This document shows, piece after piece, positions 42,662 through 50,585 of a DNA stretch of 64,000 bases (positions are counted from its first letter, which is position 1; each line of letters opens with the position of its first letter). The translations under genes and the position numbers were made by a program. This DNA comes from UBA3210 sp048359995 (GTDB taxonomy: Bacteria; Bacillota_I; Bacilli_A; RFN20; CAG-449). The notes beneath the pieces are model-generated. The model saw nothing but the letters and a program-made list of their open reading frames with translations, had not been told where the DNA came from and did not search any database. The stretch spans positions 20,506 through 84,505 of the forward strand of contig DBGCPK010000010.1 in NCBI GenBank assembly GCA_048359995.1, written 5' to 3'.

Positions 42662-45502
42662 ATGGGAAAAGAAATCGTTGTTAAAGGCGCAAGAGAAAAC
42701 AATCTCAAAAATGTTACTATCCGCATTCCGAAGGAGAAACTTGTGGTTTTCACAGGGGTTTCCGGAAGCGGAAAGTCTACTTTGGCTTTCGATACGATCT
42801 ACAATGAAGGTCAACGTCGTTATGTGGAAAGTTTATCCAGTTATGCCCGACAATTTTTAGGCGGGGTAGAAAAGCCGGACGTCGATTCGATCGAAGGGCT
42901 GTCTCCGGCTATCGCCATCGATCAGAAGACGACTTCGCACAATCCGCGGTCGACAGTCGGAACGGTGACTGAAATCTACGACTATCTTCGCCTTCTTTAC
43001 GCTCGGATCGGCGTCGCGTATTGCCCGACTCACCATAAACCGATAGTGAAATTCACGCCGAAACAAATGGTCGATATCGTCAGAAAACGGCCTGTCGGAA
43101 GCAAGATTATGATTCTCGCGCCGATCGTTTACAATGAAAAAGGCACGCAGAAAGACGTTTTGGAAAAAATCAGGAATTTAGGTTACGAAAGAATACGACT
43201 GGAACGGAAAAACATTCTCCGGTTAAGCGAAGTACCGCCTTTGGAAAAGAACGCCAAGCATTTTATCGACGTAGTCATCGATCGTTTGGTTTTAAAAGAA
43301 GACAGCGATTCCCGACTTTACGAGAGTATCGAAAGCGCTTTGGACGTCGCGGACGGATATGTCATCATCTATGCCGACGGTGAAGAAACGCTTTTCAGCC
43401 AACATCAAGCCTGTCCGGAATGCGGTTTTTCGGTTCCTCCTTTGGAACCGAGATTGTTTTCGTTCAACGCGCCTTTAGGGTGCTGTCCGGAATGTCATGG
43501 ATTGGGAATCAAAAGAGAATCAACCGAAAATCTGTTGATACCGAATCCGAATCTTTCCATCAGACAGGGCGCGGTTGCGTATTATAAGAATACGCTGGAA
43601 ACGACGAATATCGAATGGCAGGAATTTGATTATCTTTTAAAATATTACGGGATTTCCAAAGATATCCCCTATCGTAAACTGACCGACGAACAGAAAAAAA
43701 TCATCCTTTTCGGTTCACCGAAACCTTTGCGTTTTCAGTTGACTTCCGTCTCCGGAAACGTGATGAATCGGACCGGAATCGAAGGAATCAAGACAAAAGT
43801 GGATCGCCTCTACGTTTCGACAAACAGCGAATTTATGCGCGAATACTACGGTTCGTTTATGTCGGATTCCGTTTGTACGGCCTGTCAAGGAGCGAGATTG
43901 AATCCGAGTACTTTATCGGTGAGAATCGGCGGGCTTAATATTTACGAGATGACGACTTTGTCCTTGAAGGATCTGATGAATTTTTTGACGAATCTGCAAT
44001 TGACTCCGCAGGAACGGGAAATCGCGTCGCTGATTTTAAGGGAAATCACGAATCGGGTTTCGTTCTTGATCGACGTCGGATTGGAATACTTGAATCTGGC
44101 GCGAATGGCGATGACGCTTTCCGGAGGCGAAAGTCAAAGAATCCGTTTAGCCACGCAGATCGGATCCAAGTTAACCGGAGTTCTTTACGTTTTAGACGAG
44201 CCGTCCATCGGTTTACATCAAAGAGATAACGATCGGTTGATCGCCACGTTGAAAGAAATGGTTGAATTGGGAAATACCCTGATCGTCGTCGAACACGACG
44301 AAGATACGATGTTGGCCAGCGATTATCTGGTGGATATCGGTCCGGGTGCAGGAGAACACGGAGGAAAAATCGTCAGCGCGGGAACTCCGGAACAGGTTAT
44401 GAAAGATCCGAATTCGCTGACCGGGCAATATTTAAGTGGGAAAAAATTTATTCCGATTCCGACCTATCGTGCGAAGGGAAACGGCAAATTTCTGACGATC
44501 CGAAAGGCAGAATGCAATAATTTGAAAAAGATCGACGTCAAAATTCCATTGGGAATCTTTGTTTGCGTAACCGGCGTTTCCGGCAGCGGAAAATCGAGCC
44601 TGATCACCGAAATTCTATATAAAAGCGTTCGGAATCACCTTTACGACACGAAAGAAGTTCCGGGTAAATGCGAAGCGGTTTTGGGAATGAATCATATCGA
44701 TAAGGTGATCAACGTATCGCAAGAACCGATCGGCAGAACGCCGCGAAGCAATCCTGCGACCTACATCGAAGTTTTCGACGATATCCGCGATCTTTTCGCC
44801 AATACGATCGAGTCAAAGGCCAGAGGATACACCAAGAGCAGATTCTCTTTCAATGTCAAAGGCGGCTGCTGTGAAAAATGCGGAGGAGACGGCGTCAAAA
44901 GAATCTCGATGAATTTCCTTCCGGACGTATTTGTCACCTGCGACGAGTGCGGAGGAAGAAGATACAACGAGGAAACGCTTCAAGTTACCTATAAAGGAAA
45001 GAATATTTTCGACGTTTTGGAAATGACTTGCGAAGAGGCGGAAAGGTTCTTCGAAAACGTACCTTCGATTCACCGTAAAGTGAAAACGTTGGTAGATGTC
45101 GGATTAGGATATATCAAACTGGGGCAAAGTTCCACGACGCTATCCGGCGGAGAGAGCCAACGCGTTAAATTGGCATATGAATTGCAAAGGCGTTCGACGG
45201 GAAATACGCTGTATATTCTCGACGAACCGACGACGGGACTTCATATCGACGATATCCGCGCGCTGTTGAATGTCCTCAATACGATTGTTTCCAACGGGAA
45301 TTCCGTAATCGTCATCGAGCATAATCTCGATATCATCAAATGCGCGGATTATATCATCGATCTCGGACCGGAAGGAGGCGACCAAGGCGGGAATATCGTC
45401 GCGCAGGGAACGCCGGAAGAAGTGATGCGGTGTGAGGAATCCTATACGGGAAAATATTTAAAAAGAATCATCGAAAGGGATCGCGCAAGGGCGGCAAAAT
45501 GA
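42662..45502 (+). CDS. uvrA: Excinuclease ABC subunit A
   Basis: 946 residues, normal for UvrA. Two ABC ATPase modules with Walker A FTGVSGSGKSTLAFDT and VTGVSGSGKSSLITE, signatures LSGGESQRIRLA and LSGGESQRVKLA, and Walker B VLDEPSIGLH and ILDEPTTGLH. Zinc-binding Cys pairs CPECG...CCPECHG in the first half and CEKCGGDG...CDECGGRR in the second. It recognises bulky DNA lesions for nucleotide excision repair. Start is MGKEIVVKGARENNL; the longer frame from a TTG covers the promoter. uvrB is not adjacent. It overlaps the phosphofructokinase gene by four bases. Confidence 0.98.
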   Translation: MGKEIVVKGARENNLKNVTIRIPKEKLVVFTGVSGSGKSTLAFDTIYNEGQRRYVESLSSYARQFLGGVEKPDVDSIEGLSPAIAIDQKTTSHNPRSTVGTVTEIYDYLRLLYARIGVAYCPTHHKPIVKFTPKQMVDIVRKRPVGSKIMILAPIVYNEKGTQKDVLEKIRNLGYERIRLERKNILRLSEVPPLEKNAKHFIDVVIDRLVLKEDSDSRLYESIESALDVADGYVIIYADGEETLFSQHQACPECGFSVPPLEPRLFSFNAPLGCCPECHGLGIKRESTENLLIPNPNLSIRQGAVAYYKNTLETTNIEWQEFDYLLKYYGISKDIPYRKLTDEQKKIILFGSPKPLRFQLTSVSGNVMNRTGIEGIKTKVDRLYVSTNSEFMREYYGSFMSDSVCTACQGARLNPSTLSVRIGGLNIYEMTTLSLKDLMNFLTNLQLTPQEREIASLILREITNRVSFLIDVGLEYLNLARMAMTLSGGESQRIRLATQIGSKLTGVLYVLDEPSIGLHQRDNDRLIATLKEMVELGNTLIVVEHDEDTMLASDYLVDIGPGAGEHGGKIVSAGTPEQVMKDPNSLTGQYLSGKKFIPIPTYRAKGNGKFLTIRKAECNNLKKIDVKIPLGIFVCVTGVSGSGKSSLITEILYKSVRNHLYDTKEVPGKCEAVLGMNHIDKVINVSQEPIGRTPRSNPATYIEVFDDIRDLFANTIESKARGYTKSRFSFNVKGGCCEKCGGDGVKRISMNFLPDVFVTCDECGGRRYNEETLQVTYKGKNIFDVLEMTCEEAERFFENVPSIHRKVKTLVDVGLGYIKLGQSSTTLSGGESQRVKLAYELQRRSTGNTLYILDEPTTGLHIDDIRALLNVLNTIVSNGNSVIVIEHNLDIIKCADYIIDLGPEGGDQGGNIVAQGTPEEVMRCEESYTGKYLKRIIERDRARAAK

Positions 45503-46662
45503 AAAACGCGGTTTATGTACAGTCGGGCGGTCCCACTTCGGTCATTAACGCTTCTTTTTACGGCGTCATTCGTGCTTGTCAGCAAAACGGGGAAATCGAA
45601 ACCCTCTTCGGTGCGAAATACGGAATTCAAGGGCTGATCGAAGATCGCTTGATACCGATTCAAAACGATCGAGATTATTCGCCGTTGAAAAAAATCCCGG
45701 GCGCGATTTTAGGAAGCGCCCGCGTCAAACTCGGCGATTTTTCCGATCCTCTTTATCAAAAAATTCTTTCATCGATGAAAAAACACGATATCCGCATGAT
45801 TTTCATCAACGGCGGAAACGATTCGATGGATACGGCGGACAAACTCGACAATTACTTTCGGCACGTCGGATACGATTGTGCGGTGGTAGGAATCGCCAAA
45901 ACCATCGACAACGATTTGGAAGAATGCGACTTTACGCCGGGGTTTCCCAGCGCAGTTCGCTACATCGTCAAGACCCTGACGGAAATTTATCTGGATATTC
46001 GATCCTATCGAAAGGGCAGAGTTACGATCGTCGAGATGATGGGCAGAGACGCCGGCTGGCTTTGCGCCTCTTCCGCGTTGGCTAACGACTATGGTTTCGG
46101 TCCGGATTTGATCTACGTTCCCGAAATCCCGTTCGATAAATACGCTTTTCTCAAAGAAGTAAAGCAGGTTTACGAGGACAAACAGCGTGTTTTGATCTGC
46201 GTTTCGGAAGCGCTGAAAGACTCGCACGGGCAATACGTTTTCTGCGATGACAATCATCTGGATTCTTTCGGTCACAAACAACTCGGCTCTGTGAGCAAAA
46301 ATCTTTGCGATCTGATTCATCGTCACTTGCATTATTCCACGCGCCATATCGAACTCAATTTGATGCAGCGTTCGTCGGCGCATCTTCAGAGCCAATTGGA
46401 CGTCCGTTGGGCGGAAGAATGCGGCTTTGAAGCGGTGAACTATGCGAAGGAAGGGAAGCGAGGTATAGTTTGCCTTCAAAGGGAGAAGGGAAAAATTCGA
46501 TGCGTGCTGAAAGATTTCGGACTTGTCGCCAATAAAGTACGAACGATGCCTCCCGAATTTCTTCGATCGGATCATCGCGATCTCAGCCTCAAGGGAAAAG
46601 AGTACTTTTCGATTTTTAAAGATGATTCTTTGAGAATTGATATTCCCGAGGAATTCCAATAG
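45499..46662 (+). CDS. 6-phosphofructokinase, PPi-dependent type
   Basis: 387 residues. Catalyses fructose-6-phosphate phosphorylation in glycolysis. Phosphoryl-donor residues point to PPi: GGNDS at 105-109 puts Asp108 where ATP enzymes have Gly, and AKTIDND at 133-139 puts Lys134 where they have Gly (PGTIDND). MGRDAGW and the substrate site YRKGRVTIVEMMGR are present. Such PPi-PFKs are typical of Acholeplasma-like Bacilli and some Clostridia and are reversible. Coupled to uvrA by ATGA overlap, an unusual neighbour. ATP use cannot be excluded without assay. Confidence 0.88.
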   Translation: MKNAVYVQSGGPTSVINASFYGVIRACQQNGEIETLFGAKYGIQGLIEDRLIPIQNDRDYSPLKKIPGAILGSARVKLGDFSDPLYQKILSSMKKHDIRMIFINGGNDSMDTADKLDNYFRHVGYDCAVVGIAKTIDNDLEECDFTPGFPSAVRYIVKTLTEIYLDIRSYRKGRVTIVEMMGRDAGWLCASSALANDYGFGPDLIYVPEIPFDKYAFLKEVKQVYEDKQRVLICVSEALKDSHGQYVFCDDNHLDSFGHKQLGSVSKNLCDLIHRHLHYSTRHIELNLMQRSSAHLQSQLDVRWAEECGFEAVNYAKEGKRGIVCLQREKGKIRCVLKDFGLVANKVRTMPPEFLRSDHRDLSLKGKEYFSIFKDDSLRIDIPEEFQ

Positions 46663-46680
46663 AATAGAGAGGGTGATTAA

Positions 46681-47187
46681 ATGAAAAAAGTAGCGAAATT
46701 TGAAAAAGTCTCTTTCGAGGTGTTTTCCGAATCTCTCGATGATTCGGAACTGAGCGAAAGATCCACACTGGCGCTTTACGATTCGATTTCTTTGCCGAAA
46801 AGGGCAACGAAATTTTCCGCCGGATACGATTTTTTCTCTTATTCGGACATTACGCTGAATCCGGGAGAAACGATAAAGATTCCCACCGGAATTCGTTGCA
46901 GAATTGAAGAAGATTACGTGCTTATTTTAGTTCCGAGATCGAGTTTAGGGTTCAAATATCGTTTGCAGTTGGACAATACGGTGGGAATCATCGACAGCGA
47001 TTATTATTCGGCGAAAAACGAGGGACATATCTTCATAAAAATGACGAATGAAAGCAAATCGGGAAAAGTGTTGAAAATTAAAAAGGGAGAGGCTTTTGCG
47101 CAAGGAATCTTTCTGCAATACGGAATCACTGACGACGACGACGTTGACGCGGAAAGAATAGGAGGTTTTGGGTCGACCAATCGGTAA
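46681..47187 (+). CDS. dut: dUTP diphosphatase
   Basis: 168 residues, trimeric dUTPase fold. Motifs: SAGYDFFSY (I), VPRSSLGFKYRLQLDNTVGIIDSDYY (II-III with the uracil-binding hairpin and catalytic Asp), and the C-terminal GGFGSTNR (V). It hydrolyses dUTP to dUMP, keeping uracil out of DNA. About 20 residues longer than average owing to the N-terminal acidic extension. AGAGGGTG precedes the ATG. 18 bases behind the phosphofructokinase gene, in the same operon. Confidence 0.95.
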   Translation: MKKVAKFEKVSFEVFSESLDDSELSERSTLALYDSISLPKRATKFSAGYDFFSYSDITLNPGETIKIPTGIRCRIEEDYVLILVPRSSLGFKYRLQLDNTVGIIDSDYYSAKNEGHIFIKMTNESKSGKVLKIKKGEAFAQGIFLQYGITDDDDVDAERIGGFGSTNR

Positions 47188-47188
47188 T

Positions 47189-47479
47189 ATGAAAAGAATA
47201 AAATGGATCGAAGCGATAATCGTCGTTTCGGCGGTGGCCCTTTTAGCGGGGTTCTGCATTCCAACGATTTTGACAAATGTCGGTAAAGCGCGGGTTACCG
47301 CTTCTTATCTTGCCGCGAAAGCGTATTACGAAGAATATTTATCTTTCAATAATATTGACAATTTAGAGGAAGGTGAGGTAATATATTATAATGATGGTCA
47401 TCTGTTTTGGGTGATCGATGATCAAGGAAATATCATAGAGGATACCCAAAAAAACGAAAAAACTCCTCTGGAAAGATAA
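47189..47479 (+). CDS. Small single-pass secreted or membrane protein
   Basis: 96 residues: a short basic start, one hydrophobic helix (about 6-27, EAIIVVSAVALLAGFCIPTIL), and an external domain of about 65 residues with AKAYYEEYLSFNN. It looks like a pilin-style or signal-anchored protein, but lacks a clear prepilin cleavage Gly. Begins one base after the dut stop; the only good Shine-Dalgarno (AGGAGG) is inside the end of dut, too far away, so reinitiation is implied. Ends ten bases before tRNA-Leu. Confidence 0.6.
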   Translation: MKRIKWIEAIIVVSAVALLAGFCIPTILTNVGKARVTASYLAAKAYYEEYLSFNNIDNLEEGEVIYYNDGHLFWVIDDQGNIIEDTQKNEKTPLER

Positions 47480-47488
47480 CCTCCACAT

Positions 47489-47573
47489 GGGGATATGGCG
47501 AAATTGGCAGACGCGTTAGAATCAGGATCTAATGTTGAAAGACGTGACGGTTCGAGTCCGTTTATCCCCACCA
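47489..47573 (+). tRNA. tRNA-Leu (anticodon CAG)
   Basis: 85 bases including CCA, class II with a variable arm. Acceptor GGGGATA/TATCCCC, D arm TGGCGAAATTGGCAGACGCG, anticodon stem TTAGA/TCTAA with loop ATCAGGA, so the anticodon is CAG at 47523-47525. No promoter is seen directly before it, so it is probably cut out of the dut transcript. Confidence 0.96.
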
Positions 47574-47586
47574 TCTAAGTGCAACA

Positions 47587-47618
47587 GATTGATACAATTA
47601 AAGTATCAATCTTTTTTT
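47587..47618 (+). terminator. Terminator after tRNA-Leu
   Basis: Perfect nine-base stem GATTGATAC/GTATCAATC, loop AATTAAA, seven T. It ends the uvrA-pfk-dut-tRNA unit. Confidence 0.93.
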
Positions 47619-47634
47619 ATTTTAGGAAATGAAT

Positions 47635-47961
47635 TCGTAAAATAAGCGTCAAAGATCTCCTAGTACGAACCAAGGAACTAAGAAAGATCAAATTGTTTGG
47701 AAATATTCCAAGGCAAAAGAGAATCCAAGGCTTCATCCGACATATTGGGTTTCATCAAATCTAAGACCTTAGCTATATACTTTTCAGAATCCAGTAAATT
47801 CTCTTTGGCTGTTTATTGAAGAGAAAAGATAATCGCAGAAGAAAAAGCACCGTCCGTAGTTGCATTGAATATGAAGTTCTTTCTTGCAATAACAAAAGGC
47901 TTTATCGCTCTTTCAGAAATATTATTGGTCATTTCGATATGCCCGTCTTCCGGATATGTCG
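47635..47961 (-). mobile_element. IS66-family transposase remnant (C-terminal part)
   Basis: On the minus strand the frame reads ITNN/MTNNISERAIKPFVIARKNFIF, then NATTDGAFSSAIIFSLQ, a stop, TAKENLLDSEKYIAKVLDLMK and a diverged tail. ISERAIKPFVIxRKNxLF followed by TAKENGL is the end of the IS66 transposase DDE domain. The N-terminal 80 percent is absent and an in-frame TAA replaces a sense codon, so it is dead. The left side lies against the terminator of tRNA-Leu and the right against a foreign fragment. Confidence 0.8.
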
Positions 47962-47964
47962 TAA

Positions 47965-48384
47965 ATTCTTTTCAATGATATCCAGGGGATAGACGGAGAT
48001 GGAAACCCATATGCGATCTTCACGCCATTGACCCTATATGAGACAAAAGAGACCATGAATAGCCTATGCGAGGCGTACAACAATGCGATAGACGAGGGAA
48101 AGGACGACCCTACGCCGTTCATCAAGTACCTGTTGTCCATCGTCGATATGGCCTGCAGGGATTTCGAGGGGAGGCTCGACATTATCAAGGCCAAGGTCTC
48201 ATCGTCGGACATGGTGAGAATGGCATTCGAGAAGAAGGTCGGCAAGGTCACAAAGTCCGACATCGCGGAACTCTGCCCAGGGATCTCGATCAGCGCGGTG
48301 GAGAAAGGCATCGCCCAATTGGTAAAAAGCGGTGAAGTGCTCAAAATGGGGAACGGGAAGAAAACGTTCTATATCAAAAAATAA
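47965..48384 (+). pseudogene. C-terminal fragment of a Fic-family protein, foreign composition
   Basis: The frame is open without a start codon from the IS66 boundary. It encodes DDPTPFIKYLLSIVDMACRDFEGRL, the helix after the Fic core in many Fic proteins, and a winged-helix end (VGKVTKSDIAELCPGISISAVEKGIAQLVKSG and GNGKKTFYIKK). The Fic catalytic motif HxFx(D/E)GN lies before the break and is missing. Codons are GC-rich (CTG, ATC, AAG, GTC, AGG) and unlike both the core and the AT-rich neighbours, which suggests transfer from another lineage, perhaps a gut archaeon. Fic identity is moderate; the fragment status is clear. Confidence 0.5.
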
Positions 48385-48403
48385 TCCCGTAAAGATAGGT
48401 TCT

Positions 48404-48461
48404 GTAGAATCTAATGGGGGTATTATGGGGCAGGAAAAATAAGATTACGTAGAATCTAATG
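48404..48461 (+). repeat. 13-bp direct repeat pair
   Basis: GTAGAATCTAATG occurs at 48404-48416 and 48449-48461, 45 bases apart, between the foreign Fic fragment and the next gene. It may mark an insertion or deletion junction. Confidence 0.5.
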
Positions 48462-48544
48462 AGGTCAAAGACAGATAATATAAAAATTGAAAATTTATGA
48501 TATAATCTAAACGAAAGGTAGATAGTAATTTGACGGAGTGACAG

Positions 48545-49519
48545 ATGAAAAAATTGATCATTAGTTTTTCAGCTAGAAAAAAAGGTAATAGTGACGAAAT
48601 TGCCGAATATCTGGCTTCAGAAGAAGACAAAATCATCTATTTTAAAGATATGAATGTACATAACTGTAAAAATTGCGATTATGAATGTTTTTCTGATTAT
48701 TGCAAATATCAGAATGATGACATATGTAATTTATATGAAGAGATGAATAATTATCAAAAAATAGTTTTAATAGTACCTATGTATTGCGGCAATCCGCCCT
48801 CTTTGTATTTTACTTTTAATGAAAGATGTCAAGATTACTTCGTGCATAATGAAGATAAATATGAAAACATAATAAAAAGATTATTTATAATAGGTATCTA
48901 TGGCGATGATAAACAATCTCCGGATTTCATTTCTTGTTTAGAAAAGTGGTTTAATGGTTCAAAATATTCTAATCATGTGTTGGGTATTGAAAGACATCGC
49001 TATCATCTGAAAGAAAAAGATTCAATTTTAAATTCGGATATTAAAGCATTGATCAGCGAATTTATAAATCCTAAGAACGCTAAAATTGAAAAAAGTGCGA
49101 TGGCGGTTGTAATATGTAAGGATAAAATTTTGACAACAAATGAAATAATTTATGGAAACGAAAGAATATCATTGCCAAAGGGACATATAGAGAAAAACGA
49201 GACATCAATAGAAGCCGCTATTAGGGAATGCTATGAAGAAACAAATATAGTAATTAGTAAAACGAATTTAATTAAAGAATTAAACTCGTATACGTATGAA
49301 TTTTTGACACCTTCAAACAAATTGATTAGGAAGACATTATTGCCATATTTATTTGTAGTGAATGATTTTGGTGATCCGTTGCCTAAAGAAGAAAGAATTA
49401 AATCAGTACATTGGATGAACGTGGAGAAATTTTTATCGCTGTGCCCTTATGACAACGTTAAGAGTATTGTTAATGATATTTTAAATCCCGATGTAAAAAT
49501 CAACGTAAAAAACGATTAA
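48545..49519 (+). CDS. Iron-sulfur flavodoxin-like domain fused to Nudix hydrolase
   Basis: 324 residues in two parts. Residues 1-175: a flavodoxin/NADPH-FMN-reductase fold with the FMN phosphate loop SFSARKKGNSDEIA (7-20) and a Cys cluster Cys41-x2-Cys44-x3-Cys48-x4-Cys53 (plus Cys61), like the compact motif of iron-sulfur flavodoxins; the FMN face MYCGNPPS follows. Residues 183-324: a Nudix domain with the box G213-x5-E219-x7-R227-E228-x2-E231-E232. Nudix enzymes hydrolyse nucleoside diphosphates linked to other groups. AT-rich, flanked by eroded DNA, with its own GGAG site. I do not know this fusion; a link to oxidised nucleotides or NAD(H)/FAD sensing is speculation. Confidence 0.82.
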   Translation: MKKLIISFSARKKGNSDEIAEYLASEEDKIIYFKDMNVHNCKNCDYECFSDYCKYQNDDICNLYEEMNNYQKIVLIVPMYCGNPPSLYFTFNERCQDYFVHNEDKYENIIKRLFIIGIYGDDKQSPDFISCLEKWFNGSKYSNHVLGIERHRYHLKEKDSILNSDIKALISEFINPKNAKIEKSAMAVVICKDKILTTNEIIYGNERISLPKGHIEKNETSIEAAIRECYEETNIVISKTNLIKELNSYTYEFLTPSNKLIRKTLLPYLFVVNDFGDPLPKEERIKSVHWMNVEKFLSLCPYDNVKSIVNDILNPDVKINVKND

Positions 49520-50122
49520 AGTTTTATGCAATAGTAGTATGATGGAATGAAATCAATAAATCTTTTGAGTTGGTTGTTAAATGTATAGTTCAGTGAAATA
49601 AAATTTGGAAAGAATAAGTTTTTAGAGGTAACTGATGAAAATTGCAATTTATTGTAACATAACAAAGATGCTCTTGAAATTGAACCCTATGCAATCATAC
49701 GCTTTTGTATTTAAATATACGCGTTCGTACACTTCAATTTGAGTACTTATGCAATTCAAGCACACATCCTTAGACTTCAAAAGTTTAACAGATTGGTTAA
49801 TCACCCATTTTATAGCTTTTTTTAGTCGATTTTAGTTTTTTCGTTGCTTAGAAATATTTCAGTTTGAACTTCAAAATACAAGAAAAATATTAAGTGTATT
49901 CAAAAATGAGCTAATTTAAGTTTTAACAATCAAAGAGAGTATCACCCTTTCGTTAAAGGAAAACTTTTTTATGACAAGGAATCAAAAGAAAGAAGCAGAA
50001 AAATTTTATGAGGAAGAAGAAATATCCTATGAAGGTTTTTGACGGATACTATTGTCAATTAGATTTCTGTTTTCGATTTTACTTTGTCACTTAAAAACTG
50101 ATAAAAATTTTTTCAAAAAGAC
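49520..50122. other. Eroded AT-rich gap with one solo IS30-like end
   Basis: No frame is supported. Bases 50059-50094 hold a sequence whose complement begins TTAAGTGACAAAGTAAAA, 18 bases identical to the terminal repeat of the IS30 derivative near 61 kb, in the orientation of a right end. The matching left end was not found, so the gap is probably what remains of a decayed copy. Confidence 0.5.
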
Positions 50123-50155
50123 TTGACTAAATAAATACGGGGGGGGGGGTATTAT
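50123..50155 (+). promoter_or_regulatory. Promoter with an 11-G tract in its spacer (possible phase switch)
   Basis: TTGACT and TATTAT are 21 bases apart, and 11 of the spacer bases are one uninterrupted G run (50139-50149). The normal spacing is 17, so this allele should be weak; losing four G would give an ideal promoter. No other homopolymer of G or C of this length was noticed in the window. Confidence 0.6.
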
Positions 50156-50189
50156 ATGCTCATAAATAAACTATTTGAAGGAGGTAATT

Positions 50190-50531
50190 ATGAAAAGAAC
50201 AAGTAGTTTTGTCCCGTTGATTTTGGGGATAATTGGTGGCGTTTTTGCAATTATTGGTGGATCATGTGCCGCATTCTTATCTGATTTTGCAAATGCCGTA
50301 GGGGAAAGCAGCTACTTGATTTGGGGATATCTTTCCTTGGCCTCAGGAATTCTTGGTCTTATAGGAGGGTGCATTTCAAGAAAAACAGGATTAGGATCGA
50401 TAATTATGATTTTATCGGCAGTTATATCGATTATTTGCTTAGTTTTCCTAGGAGCGATATGGACAATTATTGTTGGAATTGTATTATTTGCTATTGGCGG
50501 TGTTACAGGCATTATTAAGCGTGAAGAATAA
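50190..50531 (+). CDS. Small DUF4064-like membrane protein
   Basis: 113 residues, four hydrophobic segments in two hairpins, rich in Gly, Ile and Ala: VPLILGIIGGVFAIIGG, SYLIWGYLSLASGILGLIGG, IIMILSAVISIICLVFLGAI and a last one near the C-terminus. This four-helix, Gly-rich plan is that of DUF4064 proteins, which lie in Firmicute membranes with unknown function. AAGGAGGT lies seven bases from the ATG; an ATG-like codon five codons upstream is rejected. The poly-G promoter lies 35 bases upstream, and a terminator follows. Confidence 0.7.
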   Translation: MKRTSSFVPLILGIIGGVFAIIGGSCAAFLSDFANAVGESSYLIWGYLSLASGILGLIGGCISRKTGLGSIIMILSAVISIICLVFLGAIWTIIVGIVLFAIGGVTGIIKREE

Positions 50532-50543
50532 GGCACTGTTTGG

Positions 50544-50570
50544 CTGAGTTGGTATGAGCAACTCAGTTTT
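50544..50570 (+). terminator. Terminator of the DUF4064-like gene
   Basis: Eight-base stem CTGAGTTG/CAACTCAG, loop GTATGAG, four T. The short T run allows some read-through into the lgt-like gene 16 bases on. Confidence 0.75.
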
Positions 50571-50585
50571 AAATTGGAATTTAAA

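Noticed and set aside
47922..48344. 140-codon minus-strand frame opposite the Fic-like fragment
   Set aside because: The plus-strand frame shows a recognisable winged-helix end and gives the better explanation; the reverse frame has no motif.
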